A stretch of DNA of 64,000 bases. Source: Marthasterias glacialis (lineage: Eukaryota > Echinodermata > Asteroidea > Forcipulatida > Asteriidae). The stretch spans positions 4,564,108 to 4,628,107 of the forward strand of contig OU452222.1 of NCBI GenBank assembly GCA_911728455.2, in the 5' to 3' direction. Positions 44,859 through 56,800 of the stretch are shown here, piece after piece. The notes below the pieces were generated by a model. It was not told the DNA's origin, made no database searches, and saw only the letters and a list, made by a program, of their open reading frames with translations. Position 1 is the first letter of the stretch. Every line of letters begins with the position of its first letter. Made by a program: the position numbers and the translations under genes.

Positions 44859-45060
44859 CATCACGTTTTTGTGGTAGTTGTGTCCTTGAAACGCAGTAAA
44901 ACCTTGAATTTTTGTTAGAGAAAAAGGCACTACGAAGACGTTCAGACCATTTCGTCTTTAAATTCGAGCGCGGGTTGGTACGAACGCCCTCTGCCGGACA
45001 ACGCTGCTTGGTCACATGATCAAGAAACACCTGGGCCATCCGAAATCACTTTGCATAACA
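44859..45060 (-). other. First exon and promoter region of locus L3 (proposed)
   Basis: Homologous to 7815-7985 over about 200 bp and into the first intron. It ends CGTGATG at gtgagttac. A 65-aa frame starting MAQVFLDHVTKQRCPAEGVR runs through the exon, but its ATG is absent from L1 and the frame is not conserved, so this exon may be mostly untranslated with ATG at its last three bases. A CATGTG E-box-like site lies at 45013-45018, at the place of the L1 CACGTG. Confidence 0.5.
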
Positions 45061-45211
45061 AAAAAAACTCCTCGTCACCGTTTTAAGTTACAGTAACCCT
45101 ATAACTAAAATAAATAATAATAAAAATGCATTTTAAAAGGTAAAACAAACAAAGAAGAGACAACTTATTTCATTTCCTTTGAAACCATGTTGTCCCTGAT
45201 AAAACCAAACC

Positions 45212-45376
45212 TACAGAGCGTATTGCCACCACATGAAGAAAACAATCTCACTGTTATCATGTACGTACACGATAATTCAAAACTTATCGTGTTCGTACAC
45301 AATAACTATCGTGTACGTACACGATAAGAGTGATATTTTTTGTATTCATGTGGCGGCAATACGTTTCTGTAGTATA
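45212..45376. repeat. Large imperfect palindrome with CGTACACGATA repeats
   Basis: Outer arms TACAGAGCGTATTGCC and GGCAATACGTTTCTGTA are inverse. Inside are ATCATGTACGTACACGAT and ATCGTGTACGTACACGAT, each itself palindromic. It forms a hairpin of about 165 bp. An 84-aa frame across its right part has no other support. It borders the 176-bp satellite. Confidence 0.75.
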
Positions 45377-45639
45377 TATTCCATGCTGGTCGTGACCGTT
45401 TGCTTTTATTTTGTATGTTCTGTTTTGTCTTTGAATTGGATCAATATGGACACAGATTCTAGTGAAGGCTCGGGGGAGGGAGTGTGAGCCCCCAGATGCT
45501 ACCGGGTACGGTTTGAAGTGTTTTCAGTGCTAAGGGGACCTTTACGTTGCAGAAAATATACTTGACTTTAAATTTTGAACACTGTCTTTGGACTTGAAAC
45601 GAATGAATTTTTAGGGGCAACAATTCTTTTTAATAGGAA

Positions 45640-47215
45640 GGTGTCCAGGAATCGAAAATAACCCTCATTTTGTGGGTACACGGGCTGCTGATAAACCGCG
45701 GTTAGGGCGACCAAATTGTTGTTCACATCGCAATCGGGGACCATTTCTACGCGTAAATGTGTGCACGTTGTATGGTCACACATCGCCTTAAATAACCCTC
45801 ATTTTGTGGGTACACTGAGCTGCTTCCACACCTCGGTGTAAGGCGACAAAATTGTGCACATCACAATGGAAAAGTTACATTCTCAACATATACGTTTTGT
45901 ACCGTACGTACGGGGACCTTTTCTACGCGTAAAATGTGTGCACATTGTATGGTCACACATTACCTAAAATAACTCTCATTTTGTGGATACACTGAGTGCG
46001 CACACACCTCGGTGTAAGGCGACAAAATTGTGCACATCACAATGGAAAAGTTATATTCACAAGAAACAAGCTTTGTACCGTACATACGGGGACCTTTTCT
46101 GCGTGTAAATGTGTGCACGTTGTATGGTCACACAACACCCCAAAATAACCCTCATTCTGTGGGTACACTGGGTTGCTCGCTCACCGCGGTTAGGGAGACA
46201 AAATTGTGCACATCACAATGGAAAAGTTATATTCACTAGAAACAAGCTTTGTACCGTACATACGGGGACCTTTTCTACGCGTAAATGTGTGCATGTTTTA
46301 TAGTCACATATCGCCTAAAATAACCCTCATTCTGTGGGTACACTGGGTTGCTCACACACCACAGTCAGGGAGACAAAATTGTGTACATCACAATGGAAAA
46401 GTTGTTATACGGGTAGAGTAGGTTTGTACCGTACAAGTGAGGACCTTTTCTACGGGTAAATGTGTATATATTGCCTAAAATAACCCTCATTCTGTGGGTA
46501 CACTAGACTGCTCACACACCCTGAGTGTATGCGACCAAATCGTGCACATCACAACGTAAAAGTTGCATTCTCAACAAATACGTTTTGTACCGTACATACG
46601 GGGACCTTTTCTATGCGGATGTGTGCACGTTGTATGGTCACACAACGCCCTAAAATAACCCTCATTTTGTAGGTACACTGGGTTGCTCACACACCGCGGT
46701 TAGGGAGACAAAATTGTGCACATCACAATGGAAAAGTTATTATTCGCGTTTAGAAGCATTGTACCGTACGAGTGAGGACCTTTTCTATGCGTAAATGTGT
46801 GCACGTTGTATGGTCACACATCGCCCTAAAATAACCCTCATTCTAAGGGTACACTGGGCTGCTCACGCACCACGGCTAGGGAGACAAAATTGTGCACATC
46901 ACAATGGAAAAGTTATATTCTCAAGAAACAAGCTTTGTACCGTACATACGGGGACCTTTTCTACGGGTAAATGTGTGAACGTTGTATGGTTGCACAACGC
47001 CCTAAAATAACCCTCATTTTGAGGGTACACTGGGTTGCTCACACACCACGGTTAGGGAGACAAAATTGTGCACATCACAATGGAAAAGTTATTATTCGCG
47101 TTAAGAAGCATTGTACCGTACAAGTGAGGACCTTTTCTACGTATAAATGTGTGCACGTTGTATGGTCACACATCGCCCTAAAATAACCCTCATTTTGTGG
47201 GTACACTGGGTTCCA
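45640..47215. repeat. 176-bp satellite, about 9-10 units
   Basis: The word AA(C/T)(C/T)CTCATT recurs at about 45661, 45795, 45971, 46147, 46323, 46482, 46658, 46834, 47009 and 47186. Most steps are 176 bp, with shorter ones at 134 and 159. Each unit has AAATTGTGCACATCACAATG, TTTGTACCGTAC, GGGGACCTTTTCTACG and TGTGTGCACGTTGTATGGTC. The frames seen are by-products. Confidence 0.9.
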
Positions 47216-50200
47216 AACACCAAACCTATACATTTGGTGATGCTTTTAACTTTTGTTTTGTGGGTTGTGTGCGCGTGTGTACTTTTAATTTTTGTCCCTC
47301 TTCCCTTTGTGATGTTTCTTCTATACTCTGCATGTATTGCAAAGCGCTTTGGTCTTTTGGAAATAATAATGAATCTTTGTAAAAATAATAATAGTAATAA
47401 TAAATGTACACAAAATCCCCGACCTAGCATCAGACAACATGGCTTTGTGGGTCTGAAAACAAGAGGATGGAAAACTTATTGTCTAATTTATAATTTTGAA
47501 TTCCACTGAAAGGAATACACACTGATAAGACATGATTGAATATTCAAAATATAAATGTTATTAACATGCGGGGTATATGACACGGTTTCATAACAACTTG
47601 CTATAATTGTACCTTAGACAACTCCAGAAATTAGAAATACAAATATAAATGCCATAAAATAAAAAACCCACAATATTATTTTATAATATCCAAACGTATA
47701 AATGTTAACTTTCTTATAATAGTACAAATGTTTCAGTTAGAATAAACCCTTCAGCACCAATAAATGAACAATATCAAAATTCTAGCTACTAGTAAATATT
47801 TTATAAAGCGTCAATATGAAATGATCTGTAAAATTAATGAATCTGTAAAACACCTCCTTTAACAGAAATCTTGGTATACGAGCAATTGTGCATGTATTCT
47901 TTCACAACTGATTTTTGTTTTAATTATTATTAATAATCACCAAATCAACCTTAAGATTACCTTCAAAGCAAAAACAAATTATTATTTTCCAAATCCGAAC
48001 AAAAATTTACAAATTGAAAATACATAATTTTGTGTGAGTGATTAAGTAAATTAAGAGTGAAGGCTTGGTTTTAACCCTTTTTGATTTTGATTTTTATGTG
48101 AAAATAACGTCCAATAACAGCTTTGTAGGCACTCTGGGTGAAAGATTTGTGACGATTTGATCACTGAGAACCCACCAATGGTTGCTTGGGCCTACACTGA
48201 GAAGGAGCACACTGAATAAAAACTGAGACACATCAAAAATGTTGTCTGGTGCTTAAAATTTAGCAGTGAACTATAACAAGGCCAAGTCGATACGAGGCAA
48301 TTTACAGGCCACCATTTCCAGGCAATCTCCACTGGAGAAGAAAAGGCATTCACATGTCAGTTTTCACATAATTTGTTTAGAGGATTATACAAGAAAATCA
48401 TAAGAAACATAACTCCTGTGCTACCGAAATGTGTTCGTTTTGCAGGCAGTGCAGTTTGTTGCTCCCATGTTGCCTATAAAAACTGCCCTACATGCAGAGT
48501 GCCACCAGGTGCCCCCTCATGAAAAAAAAACCCACAATGATACATGCCCCCCCCCCTCCCCGACTTCCCCACAACCCCACCACAGGAAAACTCCTGGCTA
48601 CACCACTGCTGTTGTCCAATCAGTAACAAAGTCGCTTCATATTGTACCAGGGAAAACACTTTGTGAGAAGGCAAGTTTACTGGCCTGGCTGGCTGGTGAG
48701 AGGCAAAAACCCTGGCCGCATTGTGTTGTTTGTCAAAAACTTTCCCAAACCACTTGACAAAACTTTCCCAAACCACTTGACAAGACTTTTTTATCTTCAG
48801 TTGGAACAAATGGGTAAAGGGAGACAAGTCTGCACAAACTTACATTCTAAAAGTTGTTTGAAAACCTAAGTCAACTGTAACTGTAACTTTGAGAAAATGT
48901 TAAAAGTCTTTAAATAACAAACTGTGTGAACTTTCAGTACACACAATTTTTGAAGTTGTTCGTTGTCATTTATAATTGGCACATGACTAAAAAAAAAGGG
49001 GGGGAAAAACTTTAAGACAGTATTTGCTTTCAAGAGAAATTAATAAACAAAATTACCAATACCCTGTTAAATATTAATAAAATAAATGTTAACTGATTAA
49101 ATAACAAATTAATATATTCTTATACAAATGAGTAATACAAATTGCCAGTAAACTTTTTAAAATGCAGCCTATGAGTGAATACACTTATATGTAAATGACC
49201 AACGATACCAGTTAGACAACTAAACTATTGAAGAGTTTTTTTTATTGCAAACAATTGTTAATGACCACACGTTTCGACCCTAGCAGAGTCTTTCTCAAAG
49301 TTATTTTTTCTTAGTGTTGTGAGTATGGGATGTTTACGTTCTAGATGAATTTCAAACCTATGGTCTCATTTCAAAGACTGGCCAGGCTGAAAAGATTTGT
49401 TGCTTAGCAAATAGGGGAACCAACCAAAATGCCACATGATCTAAACTGACTGTGACTGGTACCCTGCTTAGCGTCATCTTCTTAGTTTAGCAGCTCTCAG
49501 AAATTGGGAGCAGAGTTGCGCAGTCTTCGCATTGTGGGTTTGAATCTTAATGCTGGTCAATGTAAAGTTGTCCTAGGGCAAACAAATATACATTAACCAT
49601 TATTGGCTTCTCTGCATCCAGATCAATAAACGACAACTGACCTGTGTTGTCTGAGCTGGGAGGAAATATTGTTTACAGCATAAATGTATTAGTGATATTT
49701 AACTGATGTAATTATTGCATACATAGGTGTAGGGCGAAAAATTAATCGTTTTATTTTACTTATTCGATGTGGCGTACTAAAATCTACACACTCTCCCGGT
49801 TTTGCTTTTAAATTGAGAGATAAATGAAACCAATGACACTGACAGCCAGCGAGTTGTGGGTCCTCTAGTCTGCTCATGAATATGTAAATGGACGTACAAT
49901 TGAAGTGTATTGCTATAGGCAAGTACTGTGACTTACAATAAATACAAAGTCTACCAACTACAAAACCCTGTTATAAAAAAATAGAAAAACAAATTACAAG
50001 AACACGCATAAATACATCTACCCACAATATACAAGTACAAATCACAAATAATCTCCAAGTGCATGGACAGTTGCCGAGCACTTATTCAGTAAGACATATA
50101 AATTTAGAGTTCTTGACCTTGAACAAAAAAATTGTATGAAAGTGTTAAGGCAGTATTGGCCTGTGCTAAAATACATAAATATCAAGCAATAAGCCACGAG

Positions 50201-50225
50201 GAAAAGTGACTGGGTAAATTGTTTA
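47215..50225. other. Unassigned, AT-rich
   Basis: No gene recognised. Features seen: a small direct repeat of AACTTTCCCAAACCACTTGACAA-type units at 48735-48785, a C-rich block at 48545-48600 ending GCTACACCACTGC (MITE-like), and CACGTTTCGACCCTAGCAGA / GTCTTTCTCAAAG at 49268-49300, a motif often found at ends of retroelements. Confidence 0.4.
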
Positions 50226-50229
50226 AAAA

Positions 50230-50372
50230 TAAATTTTGGGGTGAACAAAGAAAAATTGACTGGAGCAGGATTTGAACCTGCGACCACCGGTACGTTAAGC
50301 CGGTGATCGCAAGCGCAAATCCCGCTCCAGTCAATTTTTTTCTTTGTTCACCCCAAAATTGATTTAAAATAC
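50230..50372 (-). repeat. tRNA-like foldback
   Basis: Outer arms (TTTTGGGGTGAACAAAGAAA and its inverse) surround a 75-base tRNA-like core on the minus strand (50332 to 50258). Acceptor GACTGGA/TCCAGTC has seven pairs, T-arm GCAGG-TTCAAAT-CCTGC five, and an anticodon-like stem CACCGG/CCGGTG six with a nine-base loop. Box B (GGTTCAAATCC) is perfect, but no box A or normal D-arm is present. Likely tRNA-derived, not a working tRNA gene. Confidence 0.55.
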
Positions 50373-50979
50373 ATAACTGTTTTCATGAATGCTTTAGTAC
50401 CAATAATAAAGTATTTTTAGCATGAGGCATTTTGACGGGCAGCCGTTGCTCATCCTATCGCCTATCCGGGCAAGCAGTTCTGTGGTGACTCGTGTTGATT
50501 TACTTTGTCTCTCAGCGAGAGCTTCGTTGCCATCTTATGATTAGCGTATAGACAAACACAAGCATGCTTTTTACTATCTCTAGTTTGCTACTTGCTGTCT
50601 GTGGTGGCAGCAGACTTAAAGACGCCCGCTCGTCACCACTACCTGACGACTGTTTCTGTGGCACAAAACAATCATGTACCCGTACCTAGTTTACGTACAA
50701 CGCGTGCACAGGTCAAAGGTGATCTTTCGTGGCACAAATTTGTTTGTCGCACGTTGACGAGTGGGCGTCTCTAACAGGTAAATCCACTGTTTTTGGAAAT
50801 GTGCCCATGCTCAGAACGACGTGACCAACGGGCATTTACCTGGTAAGTCTGCTGCCACTAAGTGTCCCTAAGCCTCTTATTGCTGCTTGGCAAGTTAACA
50901 ATTTCTAAGCAAAATTTTAGACGATGAAAGTGGGCACACAATATATATAAACGCTTGAAAATATTACAGAGCTAAGTGG

Positions 50980-51558
50980 CAGTGTTGTAATCAAATACTT
51001 TTCAGTCGAGTATCACAGACTGCCGAGTAACAGGGTGGCCAATTACTTGGGCTTTCCAGTACAAGTGCAAGAGTCCACTGATCGAGTACTCTGATATCCA
51101 AGTACCTAGTCCGACAGCTGAGTACCAAGTACTTGGATCTATGAGTACGAGTTTGAGTACTTTATGAAAAAATACCGCAAAATGAGGTATAATTTGTTTT
51201 ACTAATTTCTCGACAATAATGTGCTTGCTACGATAACTATACTTAAAGCATGAATACATCATAGACAACTTCAAGTTTATTTTTTCCAGAGCTTTATTCC
51301 TCTGTTCCCTGCATTAAAGCACGCATAAGACAGCGAAAAAAGGAAAGTTTTGGCCACAAGTATTTAAAGTCGGGAGTCCAAGTACTTCAGTCGAGTATTG
51401 AGTACATGACTTTGAGTATAGATTATTTTTCAGTCGAGCATCGAGTGTGGACTTCGAGGACGAGTACTTTGCTAGCCGAGTGTAAGTACGAGTACCAATG
51501 AAACGGTACCCAAGTAGTACTTTGGTATCGAGTACCGAGTATGAGTACTACAACACTG
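50980..51558. mobile_element. hAT-like MITE filled with GAGTAC repeats
   Basis: Ends CAGTGTTGTAATCAAATACT and AGTACTACAACACTG are inverse. Flanking 8-mers CTAAGTGG and CTAAGTTG differ by one base, an aged 8-bp target duplication typical of hAT elements. The interior is a degenerate run of GAGTAC, AAGTAC and CGAGTA words. Same end type as 57543-57751. Confidence 0.75.
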
Positions 51559-51569
51559 CTAAGTTGTTC

Positions 51570-53718
51570 ATTTGTCCCTGTATTAGAGTCTGATCATTTA
51601 CATCACTGTTACACAAAATGATATGGTACTCGGTACCTGCATAATTGAGTTATATTTCAAGAGGAAAAAAACACACCTCTAAGCCTGGATGGATCCTTCC
51701 AATATCTATCACTACCAGTATATAAAAATATATCAAAGTTTGACTACTTTATTTATCGGGATGGTTGAGATGTTTTATATTACTAAAAAGCAAAGTTCTT
51801 TGTCGGATCTGCTCACCCCTTTGGACATCTCAGATTTATTTCACATAACATATTTCTTTGGTTTTATTTGTATGAAATTGAAAGACTGTCGGCAGACTTT
51901 ATTTCACGCTGAACTGGACTGACAATATAATTAACTTTTGCGAGGGGGGGGGGAGGGACTCAACATAATTTTTCCGATGCGTATTCGTAAACGGCCTCGC
52001 ATTAGATTGCTGCTGTGACAATTCACTTCTTAACATAAAATAAACGAGTAATAAAGAATCTGTTTGAATGGACTACTTAGCAGATAATGTTCACGCGGGC
52101 AAACGTTCTTCCTTTTTTAAGCACTGTGTATACACAACTGAACTTCAGCTCATTTTGAATACATTTAGATCTGCTTATCCCATGGCCCAAAAATCACGCT
52201 TAAAGTATGGTTAGCAAGGATTTTTCTTAGTGCAGGTGTGTACTTCACACTACTAAGCATTCTGAGCTTACCCAGTTAGCGCAGACATTTGGTGTTTACC
52301 CTGTAAGCAGTGAATGACGGTCATGAGCGTTTACTTCTGCGCCAAGCAGAACCACGAAATTGAGCAAGTACTTTTATAACACCATGCCTATCTTGATCTT
52401 ATTAGAAGAGGGGGCAGACTATTTGAGGTTCTTCCAACCTCAGGCCGTTTCTGAAGAGGTGGCTGTGGCTACGCCGATTGACTGTTGCTAAAAGTGCTGC
52501 TATGAACGTCTTATACATCCAACGCATGATGACGCGGCGATCAAGCCAAAGCTGTAGCCGTAGCCGTAGCCGCCAAATCGAACATGGCCTTAGTCTGATG
52601 ACATGGCTGCAGCCAAGATGGCTGCCGAAAATCAAAACCATCATGCATCAGTATGAGATCTTGTTTTAAACCCTTACAGTCCCTATTCCATCAAACTCTA
52701 ACAGCAGGTTTTGTTGGATTTTGTTGGACTGGAAGACTGCATGAGTAAAACTGATCATGCTTTACATGGGTTAAGGCATGTACCACCATAATCAGAGTAC
52801 CACAGTTTGGGTGTTGAGTTACCCATACGGTGTTTGAATTTGTTAGAGTGGGGAAGGATCCTAGTAAATCACACAGGGGAGTTAGGGTTAACAAAAAAAC
52901 TTTAAAAAAAAACTTGACTGAAAGTAAAATATATTTCAAAAAGAGAAAAAAGCACAAAAGTGCTAAAATAATAATCCGAAAAATGTTGATCTTTCACCAT
53001 CAACGAAAAAACTTCCTTTTTGAAAGGGGAACAATTCCCAGTTGTAGGCAGTCTGATCTTTGAATCCCATTGCTAAAATTCCTGAATAAACTATTCTAAA
53101 GCATTCCATTTTCTTTTAACAAATAGTTGTTCCTTTCAGAACAATACAATATAATATCATCTGTAAATAAATGTCCAGATAAGTAAGGCAAATTTCAGAA
53201 AAAATATTAAGTATCCATACAAAAAGTATTTATTGTGAAGTTCAGATAGGGTACAGCATTGATTATTAGGAAGAATGCTGTATCATGTAATTTGAAGAGT
53301 GCGGCTTTCTTCTGTGAAATTGTCAATTGAAAATCCAACCACAACTTGAAAACCTGACCCAAGTTATGTAACTCTCGTTGCACTGGGGTCCACAGAGAGA
53401 GTGGAAGTTACCCAAATGCCAGCCTGGGGTCGATTTCACAAAGCACTAAGATTCATCTTAAGATGAGTTGTCAGTATTGCCGTAGTGATTTGTATTGTGA
53501 CATCACACTTTGCTTAGCAATTAAGACTGGTTTGCACTTAAGATCGATCTTAGCTCTTTGTGAAATCGAGCCCTGGTCCCTAAAAACCCAACGCTGTTTC
53601 TATCCGCAAATACAATTTCCAAACCTTGGAATGTAGTCATTATTTTCTTTTCCCCCTTTTCTCTGAAGTATCTTTGGTGATCCCCTCCAGAGTGTCTTCA
53701 ACCTTGGGACGTAGTTTC
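51570..53718. other. Unassigned; includes a repeat and ANO10 3' flank
   Basis: A repeat shared with 16990-17240 lies at 52195-52370 (CAGACATTTGGTG-TTTACC, GCAGTGAATGACGGTCATGA). GTAGCC repeats three times near 52556. No gene is recognised before the ANO10 stop codon at 53719. Confidence 0.4.
53229..53234 (-). terminator. Candidate ANO10 polyadenylation signal
   Basis: AATAAA on the minus strand, about 485 bases after the ANO10 stop codon. It is the clearest AATAAA noticed in the 3' flank. The true 3' end is not known. Confidence 0.3.
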
Positions 53719-53811
53719 TCAGAGCTCGGTCAATTTGATTGTTTCTGGCAGATCAGTCTTCGCGTCCTCGATATCCTTGTTGTCTTCGTCCGCATTCCGC
53801 TTCTCTGCAAG
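53719..53811 (-). CDS. ANO10: ANO10 last coding exon (residues 446-475 and stop)
   Basis: TTATCCCAG acceptor; 93 nt to TGA. Encodes a charged tail, LAEKRNADEDNKDIEDAK then TDLPETIKLTEL. Tails of this kind vary between species. The phase fits exon h and the stop follows at once, so the end of the protein is well supported. Confidence 0.88.
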   Translation of the reverse strand, partial: LAEKRNADEDNKDIEDAKTDLPETIKLTEL

Positions 53812-56800
53812 CTGGGATAAAAAAACGATGTGACAAGAAGATTATTTAAAAACAACAATTAAAATGAACTGGTTCCAAGAAAATCAAAACACAAACCTTC
53901 AACAAAATGCACATTTGGCAATACATTAAATGTGGATGGGATTTCTAAAAAAACACTGAAGAAAAGTTAGCGCAGGAAAGAAGTGTAAAACTAAACCTCT
54001 ATACAATTTTCTGAAAAACAAAAAGAAATGTTTAAAATTGCAGTGACAGTTTTCTTTATGAGGAACTGCAGGACAAGTGCCAAGTTAACAAATATTGATT
54101 TCCTTTCGAGATAATTTTAACAGTTGCACGCGACTGGTGATCACTAAAATGAATGCCAGCTGTTGGTGATGATGTCATGTGCACAAGGTCTGTAGACTAA
54201 TCCGAGCAGCTCGTTCATGGGCATTCACACCACAGTAGCTACGGCCGCCGCACGCGCACGCTGACATGCGCGCACTGTGAATCCTCCATGCTGGTACATA
54301 TGCGCGCTGACACGCTATTGTCTCGTCAAGCACTTGTGGCGGCCACAGCTGCGGTGGGGTAAAACACCATAAACGAGCGCTACTGAGATTAGTGCTCCCC
54401 TTCATATTTCTCAAGATGAAGGACTGCTCACCATTTTTAGAAATGCTTGTCGGGACTCAAACTCTTCCCGAGCTAGCTCAATCTCCATCCACTTTGGCAG
54501 GTCGGGGATCAGGATTGCAATAGCTGCCTTCAGACCCAGGAGAATGTGCTGTGAAAATTAAGAGCATCACCATTTGGTGTTTGACGTTAAAAGGAAATGT
54601 AAAAAGGTGGCAATGGAGGGAAATAATTGCTAAATGGACAAGGGAGGAAGAATGATCGTCGTTGTACTAGCTTCGTTCTTGACCCCAAAATGTGGTTGTT
54701 CCATGCCAAAACCAAGCACTTCCTCCTACAACTTAAAACTGGGTTTGCTTTCTCGTCAAATAGTATACAAATAATGAATGTTTATGAGTGCACTAGTGGG
54801 AATACTTCCATGAGTTTAAAGATGGAACGTTCCATTCAACGACTGAACGAAGCGAAGCTTTCATCGAATAAATATATTCTCTCCATTGCACGAATGCAAA
54901 TGATTCATTATTTGTTTTATATAACATCCAAGCAGATCTTTTTCATTTGATTGGAGGATAAACTATGGTTGTGTCCTGTCAAATAAAGGCATTTTGTACT
55001 GCCTTGAGCACGTTCGATCAAGGACCATAGTTAACCATAATTCTAACTTTGATCCAACTCATGGTAGTCAACGATGGTCGGACTAGTCTAGTCAAGTATT
55101 CGCGACCAGCCTATCAAGGTTGGTCACATCGCTGGTTACCAATAACCATTTCACAAGCAAAGTGCAGAGGGGACCAGTTATCAGAAAATTGCTGAAAATG
55201 TTAACAGCAATGAGTACGTCAAGAATTTGTGCACAAGATTTTGACACATTCGTCACTTCGTAAAAATGGTGACAATTTCACCCTTACCTTACCATTGGGG
55301 ACATTAGTCTACCAAACTTACACACAAAAAAGCCCTCAGGTCTGAGCTCAAAGGCCATTTGTTATGAAGCTGTAGTTTTGTCCATGTTCGCCCTCCATAC
55401 CCAAGCTTACCACCATTGGAAAGAGACAGATCGGATCTTTCCAATGATGGTAAAATAAAATAAGGTTGCTATTGTGCAATCCCTTCAAATTGGAGTGCAA
55501 AGATCCGAAATGCCAAACAACTACGGAGCACCATATGATTGTGTACAAAAAAGTGTTTGAGTTTACAGATCTCTCTTAGGAAACAAAGATCAAGAACTTG
55601 GACATTTATTGGCCAATCTTAAAGATTTTTAGATTATAAGAAAGTGAATTTAATTAGGTGAGAATTTTGTTATTACTTATTTTGCTGTAAAACAACATCT
55701 TCAAGGTGATAATAGAGTTTGTAAAATTGGCCTTTGAATGAAAGCTTTCCGTTGTGCAAGAATGTGCGCTTCACGCTTGAGTGGTCATACAATGTGGTCC
55801 TCAGGGGTTGTTTCTGTCCAAAGAATTCTGTTAAACGAAAGGGTTAATGGTCTCACCTCAAATGCAACAAACATCAGGATGTAATGAGTCACAGTCATTT
55901 CAGGGAAGAATGCTCGGACCTCTGGTAACATTGCCATTAAAGCGGTATTAGTCAACACTGCAATAATTCCCATCACTTCAAACACAACCTGTCCCCCAAA
56001 AAAACAATTCCGTTTTATTCACATTTTTCCTTAAAGCCCCAGCTCAACATTGGTAAGAAGCAAAACATAAATGTTCACAGATTTACATGTACCTTGCATG
56101 GTATAAAGATAAAGATGGTAGAAAACTTTCCTTGACATAGTTCTGCCTAAAGTGTTTTCGTTTTTAGATATTAAATGAAATAAGATCCAAAAATAGTTTT
56201 TGTCTCAGCGTACAAAAATGCTGAATGCATTTTTACTGTTTTCTCGAAAACGAAACAACGAAATGAGCTGACATTTTCACAGGTTGGTTTTATTAAATAT
56301 ATTTTGATTTGTGCAAAGAATGGAAGCATTAACAGTCAGTTTACCAATGTTGAGTTGGGGCTTCATGAGAACAAACAAAACAGGTTAACAAAGGTAAGAA
56401 TAGATGTTAATTTTTGCATCGAGGATAAAGAATATTATTTGTGTTTTTTTTTACCCATACACCGATGTGTATTAAGCACTGTTTACTCAGTAATTTCCCC
56501 GAGTCCTGTGAAAAAAAATCCACAGGCAAAATATTACAACTGCTCTAGAATGTCAGGGGTCGTTGGTTCGAATCTCACTCGAGGAATACGCCTGTGGAAT
56601 TTTTTCACAGGGCTCGGGAAAGTACCGAGTATACAGTGCCTAACACACATCGGTGTATGGGTAAAAAACACAAATAATATTAACTCAGATAATTTAGCAA
56701 AATTCAAGTTGTCAATGTAATGCTCAGTGTATTATTGATACACAATAACCAAAGTCTTTGAAGATTTTTACAAGGGTTTTTCCAATAATGGGTCAACATT

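Noticed and set aside
44842..45039. 65-aa protein MAQVFLDHVTKQRCPAEGVR... as a complete gene
   Set aside because: Its ATG and frame are absent from the paralogous L1 exon, and a splice donor lies inside it. It is treated as part of a proposed first exon instead.
45568..47509. Frames of 60-120 aa in the satellite
   Set aside because: They repeat with the 176-bp unit (MCARCMVTH..., MHITMEKLYS...) and shift between units.
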